64,000 nt of DNA from an uncultured Ruminococcus sp. (GTDB lineage Bacteria > Bacillota > Clostridia > Oscillospirales > Acutalibacteraceae), in contig CADBWP010000001.1 of NCBI GenBank assembly GCA_902798365.1, forward strand, positions 1-64,000, in the 5' to 3' direction. Numbering within the stretch: the first letter of the stretch is position 1; each line of letters starts with the position of its first letter. Positions 42,771-51,014 of this stretch are shown one piece after another. The position numbers were made by a program, and so were the translations under genes. A model generated the notes under the pieces. The model searched no databases. It was not told where the DNA came from and worked only from the letters and a program-made list of their open reading frames with translations.

Positions 42771-42800
42771 ATTATATACCCCATAGGGGTATTTTGTCAA
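42771..42800 (-). promoter_or_regulatory. csoR-copA promoter, TTGACA-18-TATAAT
   Basis: Minus strand: -35 TTGACA at 42795-42800, 18-nt spacer, -10 TATAAT at 42771-42776. The spacer holds the CsoR palindrome. Confidence 0.85.
42776..42792. promoter_or_regulatory. CsoR operator ATACCCCATAGGGGTAT
   Basis: 17-nt perfect palindrome apart from the centre, matching the GC-tract CsoR box (TACCCC..GGGGTA). It covers the promoter spacer, so bound CsoR would block RNA polymerase. Confidence 0.9.
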
Positions 42801-42972
42801 GCACAAAAAAAGCGCCGGCGGGGCGCCGGTGGGCGCTTTCTCCGCCTTTGAAAAACTTTTTAATAATTTAAGGGTTTCCGAAACGGCGGGTCAAAAATCG
42901 TATTGTCCGATGATGCCGCATTACCGACCGTAAAAAAACTGTGCTACAGAGCGTTGTGTTTGCCAATCGCAT

Positions 42973-43001
42973 AAAAAAACACCGTGCATTTCTGCACGGT
43001 G
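42973..43001 (-). terminator. terminator of the rpsF-ssb-rpsR operon
   Basis: Minus strand stem CACCGTGCA / TGCACGGTG with a 4-nt loop followed by TTTTTTT. It lies 12 nt after rpsR. Confidence 0.85.
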
Positions 43002-43012
43002 CAAAATCCGGT

Positions 43013-43252
43013 TTAGTCGGCGGAATAAGGAAGCAGCGCAATTTTACGCGCACGCTTGATAGATGTTGTGAGGTCGCGCTGATGTCTTGCGCAAGTGCCT
43101 GTTACACGGCGGGGAAGGATCTTTCCTCTCTCGGACATGTAGCGGCGCAGACGGGCGATATCCTTGTAGTCGATATGCTCTACCTTATCTACGCAGAAGC
43201 CGCAAACCTTCTTGCGTGACTTTCTGCCACGGTTGTTGGGTCTTTCAGCCAT
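43013..43252 (-). CDS. rpsR: 30S ribosomal protein S18
   Basis: 79 aa with [18 protein letters not shown] and [15 protein letters not shown]. It keeps the zinc-type Cys set (CGFC and CARH). AAAGGAG precedes the ATG. Third in rpsF-ssb-rpsR, the usual order. Confidence 0.95.
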   Translation of the reverse strand: MAERPNNRGRKSRKKVCGFCVDKVEHIDYKDIARLRRYMSERGKILPRRVTGTCARHQRDLTTSIKRARKIALLPYSAD

Positions 43253-43317
43253 TGTGAGTTCTCCTTTCAGCGAGAATTGATTATAATTTAGTTAGTATTC
43301 AAAAATTGATGTGAGCC

Positions 43318-43848
43318 TCAGAACGGAAGGTCGTCGTCAAGGGGCATGTCCTGAAAATCAGCGTCCGAGCCGCTCTGATAAGAGGGCTGAGCGGGCTCCT
43401 GATATGCCGGAGCCGCGGGCGCGGGTGGCGCCTGCTGATAAGACGGTGCGCCGTAGGACTGATTGCCGTATGACTGATTGCCATAGGACTGTCCGCCGTA
43501 GGACTGATTGTAGCCGCCGGCGTTTTCACGGCGTTCGCCCGTGAACGAAACATTATCTGCAACAACCTCTACCACATAGCGGTTGGTGCCGTCCTTTGCC
43601 TGATAGGTTCTGCTTTGAAGCTGACCCTCTACGGCGATCAACGAACCCTTGCCGAAATAACGGCACACAAATTCAGCGGTGTTTCTCCAGCAGACGATGT
43701 CGATAAAGTCTGCCTTGCGCTCCTCGCCGTTCTTGACATAAGCACGATCAACGGCGATCCTGAAATTTGTGACGCTAAGACCCGTCGTTGTTGTCTTAAG
43801 CTCGGGATCTGCAACTAATCTGCCCATTAAAATAACTCTGTTTAACAT
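43318..43848 (-). CDS. ssb: single-stranded DNA-binding protein
   Basis: 176 aa. OB fold in 1-110 (MLNRVILMGRLVADPELKTT, FIDIVCWRNTAEFV), then a Gly/Gln/Ser/Tyr/Pro-rich tail with repeats of QSYGNQSYG, ending in the acidic DDDLPF tip that binds partner proteins. Tetramer; protects single-stranded DNA. The tail repeats are near-perfect and could vary in number between strains. Confidence 0.95.
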   Translation of the reverse strand: MLNRVILMGRLVADPELKTTTTGLSVTNFRIAVDRAYVKNGEERKADFIDIVCWRNTAEFVCRYFGKGSLIAVEGQLQSRTYQAKDGTNRYVVEVVADNVSFTGERRENAGGYNQSYGGQSYGNQSYGNQSYGAPSYQQAPPAPAAPAYQEPAQPSYQSGSDADFQDMPLDDDLPF

Positions 43849-43888
43849 TCGATAATCCTTTCATCTTGGGGCATTACCCTGATTCCGT

Positions 43889-44185
43889 TTATTCGTCTTC
43901 TTTTTTGATGATGATTGAACGCATTACGCCTTCGGTGATATTGTAGATACGTTCAAGCTCCGCGGGGAACTCGGCTGTACTCTCAAAATCAAAAAGAACG
44001 TAATAGCCTTCGGCTTCTTTATTGATGAGGTAAGCAAGCTTTCTCTTGCCCCATTCGTCAACGTTCTTTAAGGTGGCATGCTTCTCGATGAGATTCTTGA
44101 ACTTTTCAACGATGGCCTGGATACCTTCCTCGCCCTTCTTCATTGAAACGATCATCACGGTCTCATAATTTGCCGTTACTGCCAT
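43889..44185 (-). CDS. rpsF: 30S ribosomal protein S6
   Basis: 98 aa starting MAVTANYETVMIVSMKKG at 44185, with AAGGAGGTG upstream; the open frame extends upstream through the leader without support. WGKRKLAYLINKEAEGYYVLF is typical S6. First gene of the operon. Confidence 0.95.
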   Translation of the reverse strand: MAVTANYETVMIVSMKKGEEGIQAIVEKFKNLIEKHATLKNVDEWGKRKLAYLINKEAEGYYVLFDFESTAEFPAELERIYNITEGVMRSIIIKKEDE

Positions 44186-44212
44186 TTCCTGCACCTCCTT
44201 CTGGACATTATG

Positions 44213-44226
44213 GCGGATTGCTCCGC
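44213..44226 (-). promoter_or_regulatory. possible S6:S18-binding leader hairpin
   Basis: In the rpsF leader, GCGGA pairs with TCCGC around GCAA on the minus strand, flanked by CAAATCCTT. Leaders of this operon bind the S6-S18 complex in many bacteria; I could not match the full consensus by eye. Confidence 0.4.
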
Positions 44227-44255
44227 AAGGATTTGTCGCATAACGCAACAGATAT

Positions 44256-44283
44256 ATTATATCATAAAAAATCCGCTTGTCAA
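44256..44283 (-). promoter_or_regulatory. rpsF operon promoter TTGACA-16-TATAAT
   Basis: Minus strand: TTGACA at 44278-44283, 16-nt spacer, TATAAT at 44256-44261. Confidence 0.8.
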
Positions 44284-44471
44284 CCAAAAATTCACAATTA
44301 TTTTCGCTTTCTTTCGCGCATTATCGGGTTATTGACAATTGACAAATATGGTAAATAAGCTATAATATTAATTGAAAATGGAAAGTATGGGGGTTTGGCT
44401 GCGATACTTTTTCTTTCCGCTTTTACAGTACTCAATCTCAACTATCAACTCACAGGATTGGATGTGTTTTT

Positions 44472-45320
44472 TTGTTCACTTCTATTTTTCAGGAGCACAA
44501 GGGCTTTGGAAAGCAGATTTTTCTGCTGGCAAAAAATGAGCTTATCAAAACCTACAAGGGCGCGGTAATAGGTCCGCTGTGGTCGGTGGTAAAGCCCGCG
44601 TTCACCATTTTCGTCTATTGGTTTGCTTTTTCCGTGGGAATAAAGGCAGCAAAGGCGGGCTTCAAGGTGGATATAGGCGCCTCAAAGGCGTTTTCCGTTG
44701 ACTTTTTTGCATGGATGTTTGTGGGCATAGTGCCGTGGTTTTTTATTCAGGACAGCATAATCCAGGGCGCCAAAACCCTGCGCACAAACCGACAGTTTAT
44801 TACAAAGGTAAAATTTCCCGTTTCCACCATACTTACATACACGGGGCTTTCGCGGCTGTTCGTTCACGTATTCTTGGTATTGCTCATGTATGCCTACATG
44901 ATCTTTTACCGCGTTACCAACGGAATGGCTCCGTTCAGCTGGTATGATTTGCAGTTCTTCTTCTACTGTCCGCTGCTGTTTCTGTTCTTTTTGGCGCTTT
45001 CGTGGTCAACCGCGCCGATGTCGGCGTTCAGCAAGGACTTTGAAAGCCTTATCGTGTCCATTATGTCGGGCGTGTTCTGGCTGTCGGGCATCATGTACAA
45101 CTCCTACAACCCCGATTTTCCGACTGGCATCAAATACTTTATGCTTGCCAACCCCATAAACTTCTTTGCAAACGGCTACCGCAACTGCTTTTTGTACAAC
45201 CGCGGCTTTTGGGTGTATAAAACCGAGCTGGTTATTTTTCTGGTTGAATTTGCGGCGGTGTTCCTGCTGGGCATTTACAACTACAACCGTCTGAGGAAGA
45301 AGCTTCCCGACGTGCTGTAA
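44472..45320 (+). CDS. Wzm/TagG-type polysaccharide ABC exporter, permease (first system)
   Basis: 282 aa with six membrane segments. LAKNELIKTYKGAVIGPLWSVVKPAF and LSGIMYNSY are marks of the ABC-2 polysaccharide export family. Start TTG at 44472 lacks a strong Shine-Dalgarno, so the N-terminus is uncertain. Its ATP-binding partner follows 12 nt later. It would carry a lipid-linked surface polymer across the membrane. Confidence 0.85.
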   Translation: MFTSIFQEHKGFGKQIFLLAKNELIKTYKGAVIGPLWSVVKPAFTIFVYWFAFSVGIKAAKAGFKVDIGASKAFSVDFFAWMFVGIVPWFFIQDSIIQGAKTLRTNRQFITKVKFPVSTILTYTGLSRLFVHVFLVLLMYAYMIFYRVTNGMAPFSWYDLQFFFYCPLLFLFFLALSWSTAPMSAFSKDFESLIVSIMSGVFWLSGIMYNSYNPDFPTGIKYFMLANPINFFANGYRNCFLYNRGFWVYKTELVIFLVEFAAVFLLGIYNYNRLRKKLPDVL

Positions 45321-45332
45321 GGAGGGCGCGAG

Positions 45333-46094
45333 ATGTCTGACGCTATTATTACCTTTAAAAACGTAAGCAAAACCTATATACTGTACAAAAACGATCAGGC
45401 GCGTTTCAAGGCGCTGTTTATCAAGCCGAAGAACCCCAAGACAAACAAGGCGCTGAACAACGTTTCGTTTGAGATAACCCGCGGCGAATCCGTGGGCATT
45501 GTGGGCGACAACGGCGCCGGCAAATCGACCCTGCTCAAGATGATAACCGGCGTTGCCTTTCCCGATGAGGGCGACATAATAGTTGACGGCAAGGTTGCCG
45601 CTCTGCTTGAGCTTACAGCGGGCTTCTCGCTTGAAATGACGGGCAGAGAGAACATTTATCTGAAAGGCTATATCCTCGGTCTTGAGGACGAATACATCAA
45701 AGAAATCGAAGAAAACATTATAGATTTTGCCGAGCTGGGCGACTACATAGACCAGCCGGTAAGAACGTATTCGAGCGGTATGAAGATGCGCCTCGGATTT
45801 GCCATAAACGTCAACATAGAGCCCGACGTGCTTGTTGTTGACGAGGCTCTCGCCGTGGGCGACGCGAGCTTTAAAAGAAAATGCAAGGACAAAATAAAAG
45901 AGATTATATCCTCGGGCACAACCGTGCTGTACGTTAGCCACAGCGCAGAGTCCGTGAGAGAGATTTGCCCGCGTTCGATTTATTTGAGAAAGGGCACCGT
46001 TATCTTTGACGGCCCCACCGACGAAACTCTTCAGGTTTATCAGGATTATAAGGAGAGCGTCAAGAAGAAAATAGAAAGCGCAAAGAAGAAATGA
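45333..46094 (+). CDS. Wzt/TagH-type polysaccharide ABC exporter, ATP-binding subunit (first system)
   Basis: 253 aa; Walker A GDNGAGKST (58-66), signature YSSGMKMRLG, Walker B VLVVDEAL and switch His in YVSHSAES. The C-terminus ends soon after the ATPase in a basic tail, so there is no polymer-recognition domain, unlike the second system. GGAGG precedes the ATG. Its stop overlaps the start of the LicD fusion (ATGA). Confidence 0.9.
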   Translation: MSDAIITFKNVSKTYILYKNDQARFKALFIKPKNPKTNKALNNVSFEITRGESVGIVGDNGAGKSTLLKMITGVAFPDEGDIIVDGKVAALLELTAGFSLEMTGRENIYLKGYILGLEDEYIKEIEENIIDFAELGDYIDQPVRTYSSGMKMRLGFAINVNIEPDVLVVDEALAVGDASFKRKCKDKIKEIISSGTTVLYVSHSAESVREICPRSIYLRKGTVIFDGPTDETLQVYQDYKESVKKKIESAKKK

Positions 46095-47938
46095 TAAAGG
46101 AAAAATTAAACGTTTTTGAAGCCGACTGGGCGGCAATGCCCCAGGTTGAAAAGGAAAAGCTTTCGGCGCTTAAGAATAAATCCATTTTGGTCAGCGGACA
46201 TAATATTGCCCGCTGTCTTTGCTATGCCCTGCTTTATCAGAATGAAGCGCGTCTTTTGAACACAAGCATCATCTTTGCCGTCAGGGACTCCGATGCCCCC
46301 GAGGGCTTTTGCGCGGAGTTTTTGCGAAACGAAAAGCTCAGGATCGTTAATTATGATTCTTTATCGGAATTATCAGGAATTGATTACATAGTTCACACGG
46401 GCTTTTGCTGCGAAAAAAGCGAAAGCTTTTCACAGGCCTTTGCCCGTGAGACTGCGGCGGTGTCGGTGCTTGCAAAGGCGGCCGCAAAAAACAAGTCGAG
46501 GGTGGTGCTCCTAAGCGACAGCCGTGTATATGGCGACGCTCTTCCCCACCGCGTTTATGCCGAGAACGAGTACGCCGACCTGCCCTCGACAGACGAAAGG
46601 TTTTTTGACAACCAGCTGCTCAGAACCATTGAGAGCCTGTGGAAATGCGAACAGAAGGACGGCGGCTTTTCGCTGACCGTGCTGAGAACCGGCATAGTGC
46701 TCGGCGCAAAAGCAGGGCTTAAAACCTTTTTGGACGGCGCGTTTGAGGCTGTTGCAAAGGGCGAGCCCTGCCGACTGACTAATTCACAAAGAAAATATTC
46801 CTTTGTATATATTACTGACGTGTTCGGCGCGATAATCGCCTCGCTTTCGGAGCTGCCCCAAAACACGGTTTTTAACGTTGCCTCAAAGCAGCTCACCGCG
46901 TCGTCGGGCATGGTATCGGCTGTTTTGCACGATGTATATGGCAGCGACGCCGATATAGAGCTTGTTGACGGCGACGACGAAAACGCCTGCGCGATAAGCG
47001 GCGGCAGAATGGAGGCATACGACTTTGTGCCCAAGCTGAGCCTTGAAACCGCGCTGGAGCTGTGCGTTTTAAGCTATACGGACAACCCCGACGAAATGGC
47101 GCTGCCAAACACCCACGACGGACGGCTTGACGCGATTCAGAAAATCCAGCTCGCCTATCTGCTTGAGGTTGACCGCATCTGCAAAAAGCACAACATAAAA
47201 TACTTTTTGGGCGGCGGCACCCTGCTCGGGGCGGTGCGCCACAAGGGCTTTATTCCGTGGGACGACGATTCCGACATCATGATGCTGCGCGAGGACTACG
47301 ACAAATTTGCAAAGGTGGCGGCGGACGAGTTGCCCGCGGGCATGACCTTTCAGTCGGGCAAGACCGACAAAAACTGCTTTTACGAGTTTAACAAGCTTCG
47401 CATTGAAAACACGTACTTTGCCACCGAGCTGGCGCGCAACCATCTGTCAATAAACATCGGCATAGCCTTTGACATTTTTTGCCACGACAAAACCGCAAAT
47501 TCAAGGCTCGGACAAAAACTGCACCTCGCCCTGACCGTGTTTACGCGAGCGCTGGTGCTCAACAAATGGAACAGGCGCAAGGTTGATAACGGCAGCCGCT
47601 TGCAATCCGCCGTGACCAACTTTTTTGTGAAGCTCTTTCCCCTGCGGTTCAGCTACTTTTTGATGAATCACACGATAAGCTTCTTTAAAAGAAAAAAGAA
47701 TGCGAAATATCTGTACGACGGCATGGGCAGGAATGTGTATAACGGGGTGTTCCCCGCCTTGCTTTTGGACGAAGCGATAGAGGCCGATTTTGAAGGGTAT
47801 AAGCTGCCCATACCAAAGGGGTACGACGAATACCTTAAATTCCTGTACGGCGACTATATGGAGCTTGCGCCTCTGAGCACAAGGCTTGGCTGCCATGAGA
47901 TATTGCTGTGCGATATAGGAAAATACGACAGGCTGTAA
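46091..47938 (+). CDS. fusion: NAD-dependent epimerase-like domain + LicD phosphocholine transferase
   Basis: 615 aa. Residues 30-330 resemble an extended SDR (NAD-dependent epimerase) with VVLLSDSRVYGD and YSFVYITDVFGAI, but the GxxGxxG loop is reduced to SGHNIAR and the YxxxK pair is missing, so this half is probably inactive. Residues 340-615 are LicD: FLGGGTLLGAVRHKGFIPWD (372-391) and DDDSDIMM. LicD adds phosphocholine (or a similar phospho-polyol) to surface glycans. It overlaps the exporter ATPase gene by 4 nt, so it probably modifies the exported polymer. Confidence 0.85.
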   Translation: MIKEKLNVFEADWAAMPQVEKEKLSALKNKSILVSGHNIARCLCYALLYQNEARLLNTSIIFAVRDSDAPEGFCAEFLRNEKLRIVNYDSLSELSGIDYIVHTGFCCEKSESFSQAFARETAAVSVLAKAAAKNKSRVVLLSDSRVYGDALPHRVYAENEYADLPSTDERFFDNQLLRTIESLWKCEQKDGGFSLTVLRTGIVLGAKAGLKTFLDGAFEAVAKGEPCRLTNSQRKYSFVYITDVFGAIIASLSELPQNTVFNVASKQLTASSGMVSAVLHDVYGSDADIELVDGDDENACAISGGRMEAYDFVPKLSLETALELCVLSYTDNPDEMALPNTHDGRLDAIQKIQLAYLLEVDRICKKHNIKYFLGGGTLLGAVRHKGFIPWDDDSDIMMLREDYDKFAKVAADELPAGMTFQSGKTDKNCFYEFNKLRIENTYFATELARNHLSINIGIAFDIFCHDKTANSRLGQKLHLALTVFTRALVLNKWNRRKVDNGSRLQSAVTNFFVKLFPLRFSYFLMNHTISFFKRKKNAKYLYDGMGRNVYNGVFPALLLDEAIEADFEGYKLPIPKGYDEYLKFLYGDYMELAPLSTRLGCHEILLCDIGKYDRL

Positions 47939-47944
47939 AAACAA

Positions 47945-47980
47945 GAACGGTCGGGAGCGATTTGCTTTTCCCGACCGTTC
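47945..47980 (+). terminator. terminator between LicD fusion and cyclophilin genes
   Basis: Perfect 12-bp stem GAACGGTCGGGA / TCCCGACCGTTC around a 12-nt loop, no long T-run. The convergent genes share it. Member of the GGTCGGG hairpin set. Confidence 0.75.
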
Positions 47981-47984
47981 AGTA

Positions 47985-48716
47985 TTATTCTTCGATTATC
48001 TTTATGGAGTTGATAACGGGCTGCTTGTCCTTTTCAACCGTGCCGTTGCTGTCGGTCACGGGGGTGTTTTCGGCTATCGCGTCAACAACGTCCATGCCCT
48101 CTCTCACCTTGCCGAACGCCGCGTACTGACCGTCGAGGTGAGATGCGTCCTGATGCATGATGAAGAACTGCGAGCTTGCGCTGTCGGGGTCGTTAGACCT
48201 TGCCATAGAGATGACGCCTCTGGTGTGGGGCAGGTCGTTCTGCACGCCGTTGGAGGAGAACTCGCCCTTGATGTTGGTTCCGCTGCCGCCCATGCCGGTG
48301 CCCTGAGGGTCGCCGCCCTGGATCATAAAGCCCTTTATGATTCTGTGGAAGGTAAGTCCGTCATAAAACTTTTCGCTTACAAGCTTTTTAAAGTTTTCCA
48401 CGGTAATGGGAGCCAAGTCGTCGTACAGATCAACAATGATCTTGCCGTAGTCCTTTACGTCGATCTCAACCGCCGTAGTCTTGCCGTCATACACAAACTC
48501 GGACGCTGCCGATGACTGACCGGGCTCGGTAGCCGCTGCGGCTTCCTCTGTGGCGGATTCTTCGTCTCCTGCGTCGGAGGATGTCTTTTTGCCGACGCTG
48601 ATGGGGTCGGATTTTCTTTCGGAGCTTCCGCAACCGCTGAGAGCGATGCAGCCGAACGCCAAAACAAGCGCCAGCGCAATGCAGATTACTTTTGAATACA
48701 AGGCTTTTGTTTTCAT
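47985..48716 (-). CDS. cyclophilin-type peptidyl-prolyl isomerase, lipoprotein
   Basis: 243 aa from ATG 48716. Signal peptide with lipobox LSGC (Cys29), a Ser/Ala/Glu-rich linker (about 30-70), then cyclophilin: FHRIIKGFMIQGGDPQGTG, GVISMARSNDPDSASSQFFI and FGKVREGMDVVD. It helps fold exported proteins at the outer face of the membrane. Confidence 0.9.
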   Translation of the reverse strand: MKTKALYSKVICIALALVLAFGCIALSGCGSSERKSDPISVGKKTSSDAGDEESATEEAAAATEPGQSSAASEFVYDGKTTAVEIDVKDYGKIIVDLYDDLAPITVENFKKLVSEKFYDGLTFHRIIKGFMIQGGDPQGTGMGGSGTNIKGEFSSNGVQNDLPHTRGVISMARSNDPDSASSQFFIMHQDASHLDGQYAAFGKVREGMDVVDAIAENTPVTDSNGTVEKDKQPVINSIKIIEE

Positions 48717-48805
48717 AATAACATATACTTCCTTTCGGTTTTTTATAGCCAAGCCTTATTTTATCATTTTTTTGTTCGCAAATCAAGTGCATTGTGCAAT
48801 TTCAT

Positions 48806-48834
48806 TTGACACTATGCGGCAAATATGCTAAAAT
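48806..48834 (+). promoter_or_regulatory. promoter TTGACA-17-TAAAAT for the second exporter
   Basis: -35 TTGACA at 48806-48811, exact 17-nt spacer, -10 TAAAAT at 48829-48834. An upstream ATG at 48825 falls within this promoter, which rules it out as the start. Confidence 0.8.
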
Positions 48835-48869
48835 CTTATTCGGAAAATCATACTATCGGATGTGACTTT

Positions 48870-49712
48870 ATGGTTAATGACAACATCACGTATATTTCTC
48901 ACAAGAACAAGCTTTTCAACGTGAATTTTAAAGAGCTGTGGGAATATCGTGACCTGATACTTTTATTTGTAAAGAGGAACCTGACTACCTCTTACAAGCA
49001 GACCGTGCTGGGTCCCGTGTGGATCCTTATAAATCCGCTGCTTTCAACGGTGGTTTTCACGGTCATTTTCGGCGTTATCGCGGGAATCTCCACCGACGGC
49101 ATACCTCAGTTTTTGTTTTATATGTCGGGAAACGTGCTGTGGAACTTCTTTTCCAGCTGCCTTAACAAGGGCTCGTCAACGTTTATTTCAAACTCGCACA
49201 TTTTCGGCAAGGTTTATTTTCCGCGCCTGTGCACACCCATAGCCGAGATGATCTATCACTTCATAAACTACCTTATACAAACCTCGGTTTATGTAGCGCT
49301 GGTGATATTTTACGCGGTAACGGGCGCAAATGTTCACCCCAACCTGCTTATACTGCTGACCCCCGTGCTTATCTTTCAAACCGCGCTATTGGGCATGGGA
49401 ACAGGGCTTATCATATCGTCGGTAACTACAAAATACCGCGACCTGAGCATTTTGGTGTCGTTCGGCGTGTCGCTGTGGATGTATATTACACCCGTAGTGT
49501 ATCCCGTTTCGCAGATACCCGATTTTCTGCGGCCGCTGATGCTGCTTAACCCCGTGGCGCCCATTCTTGAGGCCTACCGCTGCGCCTTTATGGGCTGCGG
49601 AGCCTTTTACTGGGTATATTGGCTGATAAGCCTTGCCGTTACGGCGGTTATAGTGATGATAGGCATAGTTGTGTTCAACAAGGTAGAAAAGAACTTTATA
49701 GATACGGTATGA
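48870..49712 (+). CDS. Wzm/TagG-type polysaccharide ABC exporter, permease (second system)
   Basis: 280 aa from ATG 48870 (MVNDNITYISHKN). ELWEYRDLILLFVKRNLTTSYKQTVLGPVW is the classical N-terminus of this permease family, and LSTVVFTVIFGVIAGI with five more helices follows. Not closely alike to the first permease in the window. Its ATPase overlaps by 4 nt. Confidence 0.9.
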   Translation: MVNDNITYISHKNKLFNVNFKELWEYRDLILLFVKRNLTTSYKQTVLGPVWILINPLLSTVVFTVIFGVIAGISTDGIPQFLFYMSGNVLWNFFSSCLNKGSSTFISNSHIFGKVYFPRLCTPIAEMIYHFINYLIQTSVYVALVIFYAVTGANVHPNLLILLTPVLIFQTALLGMGTGLIISSVTTKYRDLSILVSFGVSLWMYITPVVYPVSQIPDFLRPLMLLNPVAPILEAYRCAFMGCGAFYWVYWLISLAVTAVIVMIGIVVFNKVEKNFIDTV

Positions 49713-50986
49713 TCATGGATAAGAACTGCGTAATAAAAACCGAAAATCTGCAAAAGGAGTACCGTCTGGGCGTTATCGGCTCGGGCACTCTCAGGCGCGA
49801 TTTGCAAAGCTGGTACGCCAAAAAGCGCGGAAAGCCCGACCCAAACACACGAATAGGCGCCGAGGCGCACGAAAAGGGCGACACTTTTTTGGCTCTTGAC
49901 GGACTTGATATAGAGATATTCCGCGGCGAGCGTGTGGGCATAATAGGCGCAAACGGCGCAGGCAAGTCAACCTTTTTAAAGCTTTTGTCGCGCATTACCG
50001 CGCCCACGGGCGGCAACATAGCCTATCGCGGAAGAATAGCCAGTATGCTTGAGGTTGGCACGGGCTTTCACGGCGAGCTTACCGGCAGGGAGAACATATA
50101 CCTCAACGGCGCTATTCTGGGCATGAAGCGGTCTGAGGTCGATAGCAAGATAGACGACATAATCGCCTTTTCCGAGTGTGAGCAGTTTATTGACACACCC
50201 GTAAAGCGCTATTCCTCGGGCATGTTTGTAAAGCTCGCTTTTGCCGTTGCCTCTCACCTTGACGCCGAGATAATGATAATGGACGAGGTGCTTGCGGTGG
50301 GCGACATGAAGTTTCAGCGCAAGTGCATAGCAAAAATGCGCGAGCTTGCAATAGACGAAAACCGCACCGTGCTTTATGTGTCGCACAACATGAGCACCAT
50401 TCAGGAGCTGTGCAGCCGCTGCATAGTGCTTGAGCACGGTAAAAAGGTGTTTGACGGCGACGTTGACGAGGCGATAAAGCTATATCTGGGCGGCGAAAAC
50501 GATAACTTTACATCATACGAATATGTTGACGATAAATACAAGGAGCCCGTAAAGCGCAACGACGTATGCCTTAAAAAGGTAAAGCTGAGCGGCAGAACGA
50601 GCAATGTGTATATAGGCGACGAGCCGCTCAACCTTGAGCTTGAATGGGAAAACCTTGCGGATATACCCTCGCTGTCGTTCCGTCTTGAGGTGCTCGACGC
50701 GCGGCGCAATCCCGTGACCTCTTTTGTAATAGAGGATTTCTACAGCGGCAAAAAGGGCGAACGCGCCTCACGTCGCTTTTCGATAAACATTTCTCAGCTT
50801 GCAAACGGAGCGTTCCGCACGCGGTATGTGTTTTACAACCGCAAAAGCGACGACGCGCCGTTCGAGGATATTGAAAACGCGGCAGGTCTTGCCGTTCGCA
50901 AGCGCACCGAGGACAACCACAAGCGCAGGTGGGCAAGGTCGTGGGGCAGCGTTTATCTGGGCGATATAAAGCTTGTGGATGAATAG
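49709..50986 (+). CDS. Wzt-type exporter ATPase with C-terminal polymer-recognition-like domain (second system)
   Basis: 425 aa from the ATG at 49709 (ATGA overlap; ATG 49715 possible). Walker A GANGAGKST (80-88), signature YSSGMFVKLAF, Walker B MIMDEVLAV, switch YVSHNMS. After residue 265 comes about 160 aa of beta-rich domain (VKLSGRTSNVYIGDEPLNL, FRLEVLDARRNPV), like Wzt C-terminal domains that recognise the modified end of the polymer before export. This suggests the exported glycan carries a terminal cap. Confidence 0.9.
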   Translation: MIMDKNCVIKTENLQKEYRLGVIGSGTLRRDLQSWYAKKRGKPDPNTRIGAEAHEKGDTFLALDGLDIEIFRGERVGIIGANGAGKSTFLKLLSRITAPTGGNIAYRGRIASMLEVGTGFHGELTGRENIYLNGAILGMKRSEVDSKIDDIIAFSECEQFIDTPVKRYSSGMFVKLAFAVASHLDAEIMIMDEVLAVGDMKFQRKCIAKMRELAIDENRTVLYVSHNMSTIQELCSRCIVLEHGKKVFDGDVDEAIKLYLGGENDNFTSYEYVDDKYKEPVKRNDVCLKKVKLSGRTSNVYIGDEPLNLELEWENLADIPSLSFRLEVLDARRNPVTSFVIEDFYSGKKGERASRRFSINISQLANGAFRTRYVFYNRKSDDAPFEDIENAAGLAVRKRTEDNHKRRWARSWGSVYLGDIKLVDE

Positions 50987-51014
50987 CCTGCCGGATATAT
51001 GAAAGGAATCTGCC

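Noticed and set aside
48825..48869. Upstream ATG for the second permease
   Set aside because: It lies in the spacer of the promoter TTGACA-17-TAAAAT.
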